Below are positions 34,013 through 44,791 of a stretch of 64,000 nt of DNA, piece after piece; position 1 is the stretch's first letter, and the number at the start of each line of letters is the position of its first letter. A model generated the notes under the pieces. The model searched no databases. It worked only from the letters and a program-made list of their open reading frames with translations, and was not told the origin of the DNA. The position numbers and the translations under genes are program-made. The stretch comes from Lojkania enalia (Eukaryota; Ascomycota; Dothideomycetes; Pleosporales): NCBI GenBank assembly GCA_010094045.1, contig ML986690.1:62001-126000 (forward strand), in the 5' to 3' direction.

Positions 34013-34535
34013 TTCGAGGGCTAGCTAGCTCATGGTTGATTGATTGAACGAGTCGAGAGGGTATCGGGGATACGACTATATAGGCACAGTTTGTACAAAC
34101 ATGTGTGAGAGGTGTCGCAAGCTGTGGAGCTGCAGCCCCACCGCTGGCGCCGGGTACAAGCGAGGAGGCCCAAGCTCCTTCGTAGCGCCTTGGCGCGAGG
34201 CAGACATCATCTCTTTTTCTCTACCCAAAACGCTCTCTCAAACATACGCGCGCAACCGACAACTCGCGACAAGGCATACAAAAGTAAGCGCACACACGGC
34301 TACAACTCTCTTATATTTCATTCTTTGGGGTCGGCTTTGCTAGCTTCCGCGCCCGCTAGCTCCTCATAGAAGCTGTCGCGACCACCTAGTTGCTCGCCAT
34401 CTTTTGTCGTGTCGACTCGAACAGCGCTCAGAAGCTAGTGGCGGCCCGGGAAAAAATCCAGTAGGATTCTATCGTCCCACTTTATTGTGTTTTTTTTTTT
34501 TTTTTTTTAAACAACGAAATAGCCTGGCCTCCACA
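34013..34535. promoter_or_regulatory. Divergent promoter region, GPI15 / HUB1-like
   Basis: 523 bp between starts. A run of 19 T lies at 34490-34508, shortly before the HUB1-like ATG. It is inside the likely leader, so reading the upstream open frame would give poly-Phe, which argues that translation starts at 34536. Confidence 0.6.
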
Positions 34536-35282
34536 ATGCCCTCCCCCGAGCCAGCCGCCGGCCGCCAGGACCGCTCCCGATCACGTTCTCCCAGGCCAGA
34601 ACGCGACTCTCCTCCCCGCCGCTCGTCTCGTAGTCCTCCACGCAAACCGAAATCCTATTCGGGCCTAAAGTGGAAAAAGCATGAGCGCCGCGACGATGAT
34701 GAGCAAGATCGAGGCCTAAGGCGCGGGTATCGGGCGCAGGAAGAAGATCGCCGCCGTGAGGAGGATAGACGACGGAGGGATAAGAGTTGGGAGAGGGATG
34801 ACCGGAGAAATAGGTATGGGAGGGGTGGTGACCGTGATCGCGACCGTGATCGGTATGGAGGGAGGGATAGACGGGATAGAGAAGATCGGGATCGTGGGTA
34901 TCGACGAGAGCGGGACCGATTTGATTTCGACCGACGCAGCGACCGAGACCGCAACCGTGATCGCGACGACGATGCCCACCGTTCAGTGCGGTCAGAGCCC
35001 AAGCCGGCGAAGGCAAAAGCGGCCCCGGCCCCGGCTTCCGGAGAGCCTATGATCATAGTTACGGTTAATGATCGGCTTGGGACGAAGGCTCAGATCCCTT
35101 GTCTGGCGTCTGATTCTGTGAAAACGTTCAAAGCTATGGTGGCGGCGCATATTGGACGTGCTACCCATGAGATTATGCTAAAGAGGCAAGGTGAGCGGCC
35201 GTTTAAGGATTATCTAACGCTCGAGGATTATGGGGTGAGCAATGGAGTGCAACTTGACCTGGAGTTGGATACCGGTGATTAG
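34536..35282 (+). CDS. HUB1: SR-like domain fused to Hub1/UBL5 ubiquitin-like domain
   Basis: Hub1 (UBL5) is a non-conjugated ubiquitin-like protein that binds spliceosomal partners such as Snu66 and Prp38 and tunes splice-site use. The C-terminal part here (residues 172-248) matches it closely, from MIIVTVNDRLGTKAQIP through KDYLTLEDYGV. Canonical Hub1 is about 73 aa, but this product is 248 aa because the first 170 residues form an Arg/Ser- and then Arg/Asp/Glu-rich stretch (RSRSRSPR, SPPRRSSRSPP, many DRDR and DRR repeats), like the RS/RD regions of splicing factors. The two-Tyr C-terminus of yeast Hub1 is replaced by LDLELDTGD, and there is no terminal Gly-Gly, consistent with no conjugation. 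There is no intron and the start is the first ATG after the T tract. Whether the fusion is fungus-wide cannot be judged here. Confidence 0.88.
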   Translation: MPSPEPAAGRQDRSRSRSPRPERDSPPRRSSRSPPRKPKSYSGLKWKKHERRDDDEQDRGLRRGYRAQEEDRRREEDRRRRDKSWERDDRRNRYGRGGDRDRDRDRYGGRDRRDREDRDRGYRRERDRFDFDRRSDRDRNRDRDDDAHRSVRSEPKPAKAKAAPAPASGEPMIIVTVNDRLGTKAQIPCLASDSVKTFKAMVAAHIGRATHEIMLKRQGERPFKDYLTLEDYGVSNGVQLDLELDTGD

Positions 35283-35368
35283 AACGATGATGGGGAGGTG
35301 AATGCGATCTTTGTACACTAGATATGTTGCCTTCACGGTCTCATCCAAGCCACATAAGTTCTAGTGTT

Positions 35369-37300
35369 CTACTCATCCGCATCCTCGTCCGCTGGCCTTG
35401 TGCTATTCAGATCCAGCCCCTTCTTCCTCGCATACCTCTCATTAACTACCTCAATCGGCTCGCCCCTCTCCCTCTTCAAAACCGGAATATAATTTCCCTT
35501 TGCGCGTCCCACATCCCCGCCGTCAAATACCCTGGGTCCGCCTCGTATCTTAGCTTCGCACTCTTTTTCTCTCTCCTCTAACTTGTTCTTCCCCTGTGCA
35601 GCGACAGCATCCATTAGCAGCGCACCTAGCGTCTCTTCCATCTTCCTCCCCCTCCAAATCTCCCACAAATCATCCATAATTCCACCTCTGCCCCATTTCC
35701 CGCGACCGATTCCGCCTCCGCCACTCTTCCCCTTGGGCTCCATACCCCCTTCATCCCCGGCATAAATCCAATCCAGACGATCCTCATACCCGCGCTCGCG
35801 GACATCCGAAGGCTGCACTTCGGAGGCGTGCGGGAAGATGCAGTCCCATAGGACGAGGGGGGCATCGGATGCCATTTCGTACTTTGGACGCGTCGGGTTG
35901 GAGGATACATCAAGCAGATCGGCGACCAGCGAGGGTGGCTCGAGGCCCTGGCCGATGAGGAACAAAACGGCAACGATGCTACGGACCTGGTGCCATAAGA
36001 AAGCGCTACCGTGCAGCACAAAGGCATACATTTTCGGCGCCTGGGCTGTAGTCACCGGGTTTTGAAACGTGGCGTGCGAGAGGAAGGAGGGGAGGGATAG
36101 CGGCGAGATCTCCTCGATGTCGGCGACGAAGATGCGCCGCTTGAAGTTGCCGAGTTGCTTGCTAGCGTCGATTTTGCAGAAGTTGCGGAAGTCGTGCAGG
36201 CCGGTTAGGAGGCCGCAGGCTTCTTTCATGGCAGCTATGTCAAGCTGGCCTTCGCGCATGGGAGACATTGAGGGGGACACGGTGGGGTGGTAGAGACCTG
36301 TGGAGCCGGGGACGGGCATGAAGCAAGGATTTGTAAAGAAGTATTTGTAGCGCCGTTCTTTGCAGGAGAAGCGAGCGGAGAAATCAGGTGGGGGGTTGGG
36401 ACACCAGGCGTAGATGCGGATGTCGGGAGGTAGGACGCGGTTTAGGAGTTGGATGTAGGGCAGCTCATCGTTTAGATCGTCGAAGGGCTTCTCTGGCTCT
36501 AAGGTCTCACTTTCTGGGGCTCCTAGCAGGTCTTCTACAGTCTCATCTTCATTTCCTGATTCCAGGATATTTGGGGTAGGAGATGTGGGCTTCGTCTTTG
36601 GTAAGGGACGATTGCTACGCACACGCACCCCAATGACCTGCCCAAATGCACTGACTCCTCTGTCCGTCCGACCACACTTCGTATATTCGCATCCCTCCCA
36701 ATTCACATCAACCCCATTCCTATCCCAAGACTGGACTGTCTTATTATCTATTCTTTGATAATCCCGGTTACTCCCATCACCCGTCCGAACGGGACTTATC
36801 AGTCTCGTCTTGACAAGCGCCTTCCATAGCTCTTCTTCAATTGTCGGTAGCGGCGTGGTGTTGTTCTTGTGGTGTTCAAATCCGTTGTATTTTTGCCCCA
36901 AGTACGCAAACTTCAGCGCTATCAGCCTAGTACTATATTTGGACGAATCGAAAGCTTTCGGGGGATGTTTGGGTGGTTTTCGGTAGGGTTGTTGCGCTTC
37001 GGCTGGAGACGGTGTTGCCGATGGTTCAAGTATCGCAGAACTCGACACAGAAGAGCCGATGGTGGCATCTTGTCTATGCTGTTTCAATTGGGCCTCCAAG
37101 TCGCTGATGCGCGCAATCAATTGCTGCTGCGACCACTTCTCGTATCCCGCCATGGCTTTTCTGGCTGCGAGCTGGTCGATTCGAAGACGGCGAGGGACGC
37201 GAGAGAGCTTGTGAAACGGGCGACGTGCGCAGAACAGGCGGTGCAGGCTATACTGGAATTCTGGAAACGGGTATAACAGCTGGGATGATGCCAGCTTCAT
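35369..37300 (-). CDS. DEG1: tRNA pseudouridine synthase Deg1/Pus3
   Basis: TruA-family enzyme that makes pseudouridine at tRNA positions 38/39. The motif CGRTDRGVSAFGQV carries the catalytic Asp (213 counted from the first ATG). Other family blocks are RLIALKFAYLGQKYNGFEHH, AWCPNPPPDFSARFSCKERRYKYFF (in part) and FLWHQVRSIVAVLFLIGQG. The longest frame is 643 aa from 37300. The usual cytosolic start corresponds to the ATG at 37153 (MAGYEKWSQQQLIARI), giving 594 aa with an N-terminal coiled coil. The 49 residues between the starts are Arg-rich with only two acidic residues and resemble a mitochondrial presequence. An insertion of about 45 residues with acidic content separates conserved parts after RVRSNRP. 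The C-terminus, beyond about residue 500, is Lys/Glu-rich. Confidence 0.95.
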   Translation of the reverse strand: MKLASSQLLYPFPEFQYSLHRLFCARRPFHKLSRVPRRLRIDQLAARKAMAGYEKWSQQQLIARISDLEAQLKQHRQDATIGSSVSSSAILEPSATPSPAEAQQPYRKPPKHPPKAFDSSKYSTRLIALKFAYLGQKYNGFEHHKNNTTPLPTIEEELWKALVKTRLISPVRTGDGSNRDYQRIDNKTVQSWDRNGVDVNWEGCEYTKCGRTDRGVSAFGQVIGVRVRSNRPLPKTKPTSPTPNILESGNEDETVEDLLGAPESETLEPEKPFDDLNDELPYIQLLNRVLPPDIRIYAWCPNPPPDFSARFSCKERRYKYFFTNPCFMPVPGSTGLYHPTVSPSMSPMREGQLDIAAMKEACGLLTGLHDFRNFCKIDASKQLGNFKRRIFVADIEEISPLSLPSFLSHATFQNPVTTAQAPKMYAFVLHGSAFLWHQVRSIVAVLFLIGQGLEPPSLVADLLDVSSNPTRPKYEMASDAPLVLWDCIFPHASEVQPSDVRERGYEDRLDWIYAGDEGGMEPKGKSGGGGIGRGKWGRGGIMDDLWEIWRGRKMEETLGALLMDAVAAQGKNKLEEREKECEAKIRGGPRVFDGGDVGRAKGNYIPVLKRERGEPIEVVNERYARKKGLDLNSTRPADEDADE

Positions 37301-38037
37301 TGTTTGGAGGGCATATGGTCATTGCTGGAACTTTTTTGCGTTGAGTCACTGCGGGCAGTTTGGCCCTCGATTGGCTAGAAATTCGACTGGCTCCGGACCG
37401 TTCTACATGTCCATTCTAGCCAGATCTTTCGGGACGATAGATGCAGGCTGTTCCAGTGAGATACCAATCTGCATTTCGTCAATGACACCTAACTTCCTTC
37501 AGAACTATCCATCATATCCAATATCAGTCTTCAGGGATGTGCCCTAGCGTTTGCACGAAGATTGCCCTCGTATTCCGCACGTGTTCCGTGCGCTTTAGTA
37601 ATGGATTATTAAGAATACAATGCTGCGCCTCCACCAGCTGCGACACAGAGGCGCTAGCTACACAGGATTTAAGGGTTAGTTCGCTCAGGTGCTCGTACTC
37701 CATCATTGTTCTCCGCCCTGAACCAAAGCAAGTGGCGCTTTGCGCTTGAGATATCCAGATTTGACAAAGTGCCCAATAGAGGCGTTCGACTGTGCTCCAG
37801 TCTATGTTCTTGGCCATCAGGTGCTCTCAGGCAACGAGATACGATTTGCGTAGGCAACTAGGCAGACGACAAGCATAAAGAAACGTTGATAGTTCCGCTT
37901 TTCAGTTTCACCAATTACGCTGTGTTCTTCCACAGCCTGCCCCATCCAGAGTGACTGCCACTTCCCTCCTTACTACTTTAAGCCTCCTACTTTGACCATT
38001 CTAGCTTTCTTCCTGTGACTTTCCATTGTTGCTCATC
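37301..38037. promoter_or_regulatory. Divergent promoter region, DEG1 / VIT-vWA gene
   Basis: About 740 bp between divergent genes. Short frames of 60-97 codons on both strands have no recognisable product. The final C/T-rich stretch (about 37960-38037) is the leader of the VIT-vWA gene. Confidence 0.5.
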
Positions 38038-41000
38038 ATGTCTATCCATCTCGTTCAGGGCACTGGGGGTTGGCGTGCCCACAGCTGTGGACTATACTAC
38101 ACTATTGCACATGCCGGCCAGCTCCAGAAGCAGTATCTTCCGCAAGTGTCCCTACAAGCCCACTCAACCATACTTTCAACATCATCACGGACGACTCTTA
38201 CCCAGACATTTGTGAACCCATCCGATAAAAAAGGCATCAAAGAAGTTAGATACGTCTTCCCACTTTATGATGGCGTCAGCGTGGTCGGTTTCACATGCCA
38301 TGTTGGCAACCGCACCATCGTCGGCGAAGTGAAAGAGAAGGAAAAGGCAAAGGCTGTTTTTCAAGAAGCCGTGGCAAAGGGGGAGACTGCAGGGCTGTTG
38401 GAACAACTCCCCAATGCCTCCGATGTCTTCACGACTACTGTAGGGAATATCCCACCTGGAGCACGGGTAATCATCCAGATCACCTATCTCGGGGAGCTCA
38501 AACATGACATGGAAATTGATGGCATCCGCTTTATAATCCCCAACATCATTTGCCCCCGATACGGTAATCTACCACACTCTCTTTTCCAAAACCCGGCCCC
38601 CACTGCACAAGGAAATGGCATCTCCATCACTGTGGACGCTGAGATGGCAGAGGGGTCTTACATCCAGAAAATCCAGTCTCCAAGTCATCCTATTTCAATG
38701 TCAATGGGCACGACTTCCTTTGCGCCAAACGCAGAGCCCAAAATGACAAAAGCCTCGGCTACTCTAACCCTCGGAACTGCTGAACTGGATACCGACTTCA
38801 TCCTCCAGATTATCGCCAAGGACGTCGGAGTTCCCAAAGCAATTCTAGAAACTCATCCCACAATTCCCAACCAACGAGCGTTAATGGCAACGTTAGTACC
38901 AAAATTTGCCCTTCCACAAGAAAAGCCTGAGGTCGTGTTCGTGTGCGATCGCAGTGGCAGCATGTCTGGGAGCAGAATCACGCTCGTGAAGCAAGCTCTC
39001 AAAGTCTTCTTGAAGTCTCTGCCTGTCGGCATAAAGTTCAACATCTGCTCGTTCGGCTCGAGATTCTCATTCCTTTGGCCGAATAGCAAAACATATAGTC
39101 AGGAAACCCTCAATGAGGCTGTACAGCATGCTGAAGACTTTGACGCTAGGTTCGGGGGAACTGAAATGTTCGCGCCGATTAAAGCCGTTATCGATCGACG
39201 GTATAAGGATATGCCGTTGGAGGTCATGCTATTGACCGATGGCGAGATCTGGGACCAACAAACGCTATTTGATTATCTTAATAAAGAAGTCATTGAGGCG
39301 AATGCTCCAATCCGAGTCTTCACACTTGGAATTGGAAATGGTGTCTCTCATTCCTTGATTGAGGGTGTCGCAAAAGCCGGAAACGGCTTTTCGCAATCCG
39401 TCGGCGAAGGAGAGAAGATGGATAGCAAGGTCGTTCGCATGCTGAAGGGAGCTTTGTCTCCGCATGTCAATGACTACACGCTAGAAGTGAGATACTCGAA
39501 TAAGGAACCACAGAGCAATGAAGATGGTGACTTCGAGATCATCGAGAAAGTCGCGGACAGCTTGAAAGTCAGGCTTGCGCTAGAAGAGGAGGAGAAAAAA
39601 GAGCCCGTTGGTTACCAGTCCCAGACAATGCGCACTTTCTTTACTAATTACCATCAGAAGCAGCCGATATCCCTTTTCGACTCTTCTGTGGACCTAGACA
39701 AAGAAGAACCGCCGGTACAGGACGAAACTGGAGAAACTCGTTACTTACATCTTCCAAAGGTTGCGGTTCCAAAGATCATTCAGGCTCCGCAAAAGATTCC
39801 TTCGTTGTTCACATTCAATCGAACCACAGTCTACTTGCTACTCGGCCCCGGAAGTCCCCAGAAAACACCAAAATCTGTGGTGCTCCGTGCAACGAGTTTC
39901 CACGGACCTTTGGAACTCGAAATACCAATCCAGATCTTGGATACGCCTGGGCAGACCATTCACCAACTTGCCGCAAAGAAAACTATTGTCGAGCTAGAGC
40001 AGGGGCGTGGCTGGCTCCCAGTAGCAAAAGATGAGTCGGATAAGATGATCAAAGAGAAGTACGCTGGTCGTTTTGATGATATGGTCGAACGTGAAGTAGT
40101 GCGTCTCGGCGTTCAATTCCAGGTCAGTGGTAAATGGTGTTCGTTCGTAGCTGTCGAGAAGAAGCCAGCGGCGGCACAAAAAGGGCAGAATGATTATGAA
40201 TGGATCGATGTGAACCATGAAACTAAAGAGGCATCTCCACAGTTCCAAAAACCAAGTAAGTTAAATGATCTCAGCTCAGCTATTGCGTGCCTCAAGGCCA
40301 AAAGCCTCGCCTCAACGCAGAAGTTGCTCTACAAGCTCAACACCTGACCTCTGTGACTAACAAATTTGTAGATATTGGAGGAGGAGCCCACAGTACATAT
40401 CCACCAAAACTCGGTTTAGCAATGGCTCAAATGGGCCCACGCACAGCGTCTCGTTCCAGGCGTGTTCAGCATTCTTATTACCATCTACCGCCCAAACCTA
40501 TAACCAATTCTTTCTCTCTCAATGCATCTGTCGCGGACGAATCTCAGGGCAGTATTGCACATCAAGACTATCAGATGCAGCTATCGCAGCTCGAACAGGA
40601 GAACAAGAAGCGGCTGTTGATGGCTCGGGGTGCGCAAGGTTCCTCTGCAAAGGAAAAAGGGGGATATGGAGGAGGATCTCTAGCGACACAGGCCTACCAC
40701 CCCTCTTACGACGCATCCGCTTCCGTGGCGCCGAGTCCACCGAGTCTACCCAAAATTAAAATGATGAGCGGCTTCTTTGGCGAGCAGCAAGGAGCACCAC
40801 CACAGCCACCACCACCAGGGATCAGCCCCTTGGTGGCTCCACAATCAACCAGTGCACTTTTCGGCAGCTTTGGTTCAGCAACCGGATCTGCGCCAGTTGG
40901 AAACAACTTCAGCAGTACTTCAGAAGGTTCTCCGCAGCTACCACCACCAGCGCCTTCGTCGGGCAGTCTGTTCGGCAGCGCAAATCCATGTTTTGAAAGT

Positions 41001-41378
41001 AATCTGGCGGGGGCGCCTGGCATGCCCGCCGTATCGAATCCCTTCGGCGCCGCAATCTCCTCGGTGCCAGCACCAAATCCCCCCAGGACCGAAGACGAGA
41101 TCCTCGATGATCTCATTGCTATGCAGACATTCGAGGGATTCTGGGAGTGGACGTCGGCGTTGTTTGATACTATCAAAGTCACTGAAGCCAAGGCAAACCA
41201 GCTGTTGCAGAATAGCGGGCTGGACAGGAATGTGGTTGCTACTGCGTTGGTCGTAGCGTATTTCGAGAAGAAGCTGGCGGGGAAGAAAGGAAGTTGGGAG
41301 TTAGTGGTTGAGAAGGCTAGGGGCTGGTTGGGTGATGGGGCGGAGGATGTGGTTCTGAAGGCTGGGGTTTTGCTCTAG
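38038..41378 (+). CDS. VIT and vWA domain protein, 1,074 aa
   Basis: Exons 38038..40255 and 40372..41378 join across a 116-bp intron (GTAAGT, branch CTAAC, TAG). Residues about 10-150 form a VIT domain (CGLYYTIAH, YVFPLYDGVSVVGFTC, VGNIPPGARVIIQITYLGEL). A vWA domain spans about 297-480, with the metal-binding MIDAS motif DRSGSMSGS at Asp304 and a later TDGE. The C-terminal exon is Pro/Gly-rich with SLFGS repeats and ends in a helical block (QTFEGFWEWTSALFDTIKV, LLQNSGLD) like the C-terminus of vertebrate VWA5A/PARP4 proteins. No enzyme domain is present. Without splicing, translation stops at 40347 and loses the whole C-terminal part. The role in fungi is unknown; adhesion- or complex-scaffold functions are inferences from the animal relatives. 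Confidence 0.9.
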
Positions 41379-42296
41379 GGAAATAGGTATGCAATATAGG
41401 CATGGTTAAGGGATATGAAGAAATAGGATGGAAACGGATGTGGTTCAGCATTAGGACGACTTTGTAGGTGAGCGTTTAAAATGGGAACTCAAATGCTGCG
41501 AGGCAAGCAACGAGTCCTGTATGGAAGTGTCTATTGTTACTTAAGTGTTCAAGCGACGAGTATGCTTTTGAACTTGGTCCTGTGAACACATGGTGATGCT
41601 CAGATGGCTGTTTTTCAGACAAGATCAATATAATCCATGGGCTAGACACGCAGATTCTCGTCGTGTCCGTGGCTCAATAACACGACGGTTTGCCTGATGC
41701 TGTAGAATCTGGCCTTGGCGTTGTCCCGCCTTTTTACTGGAGGCATGCTCGCTAGGCGCGCCAGAATACTAGGCCGCATCCAGACTGACTGGTGCATTCA
41801 CGTGACTCGTTTCGGCCTGCAGAGTGGCTGCCGACTTCGGAAGAGTGGCGCCGATGAGTCTTTCACGCCATGGCCTGAGCAGGAGCGAATGGACACGCCG
41901 CAAGCAGCTTCGGACGGCTTCTACGAGCCCCTTAATACTCACGCAAAGGGCAGACAAATGGCTGTCAGTTGAATCAGAGTTAGGCGGGCTAAGCGCTTGT
42001 TATGCAGGCGAGGATTTCGTGCTTGCGGCTTTGCTTGATTCGCGGCGGCTTCGGCAGAAAAAAGAAAGAAAGCCGAGGCGGCCAGGCTTGGGATCGTCGA
42101 GTAGAAAACTTCAACAGCACGGAGCCTCACGATCATTCATCCACCATGCTACCTAACACTTGAAAAGGCTCGCTCCCTCGCGACCCCACTCCCACTCTCG
42201 GCCGCCAGTGCCCGCGCTCCTGTCCACCAGCGTCCCGCGAGCTGCATCCGCCTTCACTCGCCGCCGTCCCACTGCCAGGCCCCGTCGCTGCCCACA
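41379..42296. promoter_or_regulatory. Intergenic region upstream of PRPP synthetase
   Basis: About 0.9 kb between two genes in the same direction. The last 120 bases are C-rich, as in a strong housekeeping leader. Open frames up to 110 codons occur but look like chance frames. Confidence 0.5.
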
Positions 42297-43744
42297 ATGG
42301 TCCGCAACATCGTCGTCCTCGGCGGGAGCTCGCACCCGCAGCTCACCGAGACAATCTGCAACCACCTCGGCATCCCGCCCGCAAAGGCCCTGCTGAGCAA
42401 GTTCGCTGTGGGCGAGACGAGGGTGGAGATCCAGGAAAGCGTGCGCGGCAAAGATGTCTTCATCATTCAGTCCGGCGGCGGCAAGGTCAACGACCACCTG
42501 ATGGAGCTCCTGATCACCATCTCGGCCTGCCGCACTGCCTCTGCGAAGCGCGTCACCGCTGTCCTACCGCTCTTCCCGTACTCGCGCCAGAGCGACATCC
42601 CATACAATAAGACCGGTGCCCCGCTAGCGAAGGTGCCGGGCCAGAGTAGCAAAAACAGCTACACTTTTGATAGCAGGCCGCAGACGCCGTATCCAGGTGG
42701 ACCGGAGAGTGCCGGTCTGCTAAACGGGGCTGACTCACTGCACCAGCAGCTTGGCCGCCTGAAGACCGACGATCGACGTAATGGCGCGTCTGTACCGCCA
42801 ACTCCACAACGCCAGAACACGCTGCCGGACGGCATAGGCATTCGACGCAGTGACACGCTCGAGTCGAAAACCTCAGACAAATCGGAGCACTTCGGCAATG
42901 TGAACGGCGTCAATGGAGCGTCCAAGGGCCCAACGAAGCCTCCTGCTTTCCAGCCGCAGCCTGGCTATAAGCAATGGGTCGCCCAGGCCGGCACCCTCAT
43001 CGCAGACCTCCTTACCTGCGCCGGCGCCGACCACGTCATAACCATGGACTTGCACGACCCACAGTACCAAGGCTTCTTCGACATCCCCGTCGATAACCTG
43101 TACGGCCGTCATCTGCTGCGCAAATATATCCAATACAGCATCCCCAACTACAAGGATGCCGTGATTGTGAGTCCGGATGCCGGAGGAGCGAAGAGAGCTA
43201 CAGCAATCGCTGATGCACTCGGAATGCCTTTTGCGCTGATTCACAAGGTTTGTGATTGTTCGGGCCTGAGAAGGCTGGAGCTAATGGACGCCTTGTAGGA
43301 GCGCCGCCCGACGCAGATCAACGACCGCCAGAATGCGACCATGATGCTGGTCGGCAACGTGGCGGAAAGGACGGCCGTTCTGATTGATGATCTTGCCGAC
43401 ACGTCGAATACAATAACGCGCGCTGCGAAGTTGCTGAAGAAGGAGGGTGCCACAAAGGTCTATGCGCTGATCACGCACGGCATCCTGAGCGGAGAGGCGA
43501 TTGATCGGATTAATGCGAGCGCATTGGATAAGGTAGTAGTCACAAATACCGTGGATCAGGGTGACCACCTGAAGCGGTGTTCGAAGCTGGAGGTCCTAGA
43601 GGTTGGAAACGTGTTTGCAGAGGTGAGCACAGCCCTTTTCTTACCCCGCGCCCGTGATGAAATGTAACTCACAATCGGGTGTTCTAGGCGATACGAAGGG
43701 TGCACCACGGAGAAAGCATCTCCGTCCTCTTCGACTACAACTAA
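42297..43744 (+). CDS. Ribose-phosphate pyrophosphokinase (PRPP synthetase)
   Basis: Makes PRPP from ribose-5-phosphate and ATP, feeding nucleotide, His and Trp synthesis. Exons 42297..43247, 43299..43622 and 43688..43744 give 443 aa; the introns are 51 and 65 bp, both phase 0. The family blocks are all present: GGSSHPQL at the start, FPYSRQ, the DLHDPQYQGFF segment with VDNLYG, SPDAGGAKRA, and the PRPP-binding loop VLIDDLADTSNT; the end is RVHHGESISVLFDYN. About 110 residues of disordered, Ser/Pro/Asp-rich sequence are inserted after PYNKTGAPLA, before QWVAQAGTLIADLL. Such non-homologous regions mark the yeast Prs1/Prs5 type rather than the short catalytic paralogues. Which of the two this is I cannot settle. 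Confidence 0.95.
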
Positions 43745-44791
43745 CATAAATTGCAACCACGATTCCAACGAAAACGAAAACGTAATTCTTTGAGGCGGGT
43801 TTTTGGGGTTTTTCTTGGGCGGTATCTTGTACGGGAATGGCGGGAAGCCTGATCATGAATGCGTCTTTGATACAAAAACAAACAAACAAACAAACCTTGG
43901 GCATCCATCCTAGCGCAGGGGAAAATGCCTCCTTATCCTATCTCATTACAGATGTCATATATACTATCAATTATCTATCTATACTATCTTCAAATAGAAA
44001 ATAAACCGCGGATGTTAGAAGCGGCTAGGCGGCAGAAAGTGTAGAAAAAGTTTTACTTGGCTCTTTTGCATTTTCCCCTCGACTATCACTGATGTGAGAT
44101 GATGGGATGGGGGTTTGATAGTTTGGAGAAGCGAAGGATCTATGTGAACTATCTTTTTCGATTTCTTGACGAGGATGTTGGAGTTGTAGGGGTTTCTAGA
44201 GCAATAGAAGGGCATTTGTTAAAAAAAAAAAAAAATTTTTTTTGGGTGAGGGGGCATGTGGGCGGGGTTTGGACGTGTGGGGTGCCTGTGTCGACCTGTC
44301 TAGTGTGATGGATGGATGGCTGTGATAATGGAAGTTTTTCTTGGGGGAGAGAGAGAGAGAGAGGGTTGGGGTGGAGAGTTGTATGTCTCCTCAACTACGA
44401 GGGAGGAGCGGGGGTTATTATGTGTGCACTGCGTTAGGATTGAAGAGTTGGTATGACAAACGTCCTTTCGCTTTCATTTTGCTGCGATTGACTAGATACT
44501 CGATACATACGCCCATACCGGCTTGGTTGGTAGACGCCGATACATTTTGTACTATGCTCATTACCGCTACAACGCGCTGTGAAAAGAAGCAAATCGCCGA
44601 TCCAGAGGTATCTCGATCATAACAGATTTCGTAAAGCGTGGGCCCTGTTTCGCCTTTTTCTAACGCCTGTATATGCATGCATTTCGTTGGAACCGAATAA
44701 ATAAACCCGAACATAAAAAATAAAGCCAAAACAAATATTGGATAATTGGGATGATGGGAAGGACAGACTAGACATGGGAGTCGGAGGTATT
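43745..44791. other. Convergent 3' region with A/T runs
   Basis: Contains A15T8 at 44221-44243 and a short GA microsatellite near 44347. Both neighbouring genes end into it. No gene was seen. Confidence 0.5.

Noticed and set aside
34404..34535. Upstream ATG and extension of the HUB1-like frame
   Set aside because: It would translate the T tract into seven or more Phe in a row. The next ATG at 34536 starts the SR-like protein naturally.
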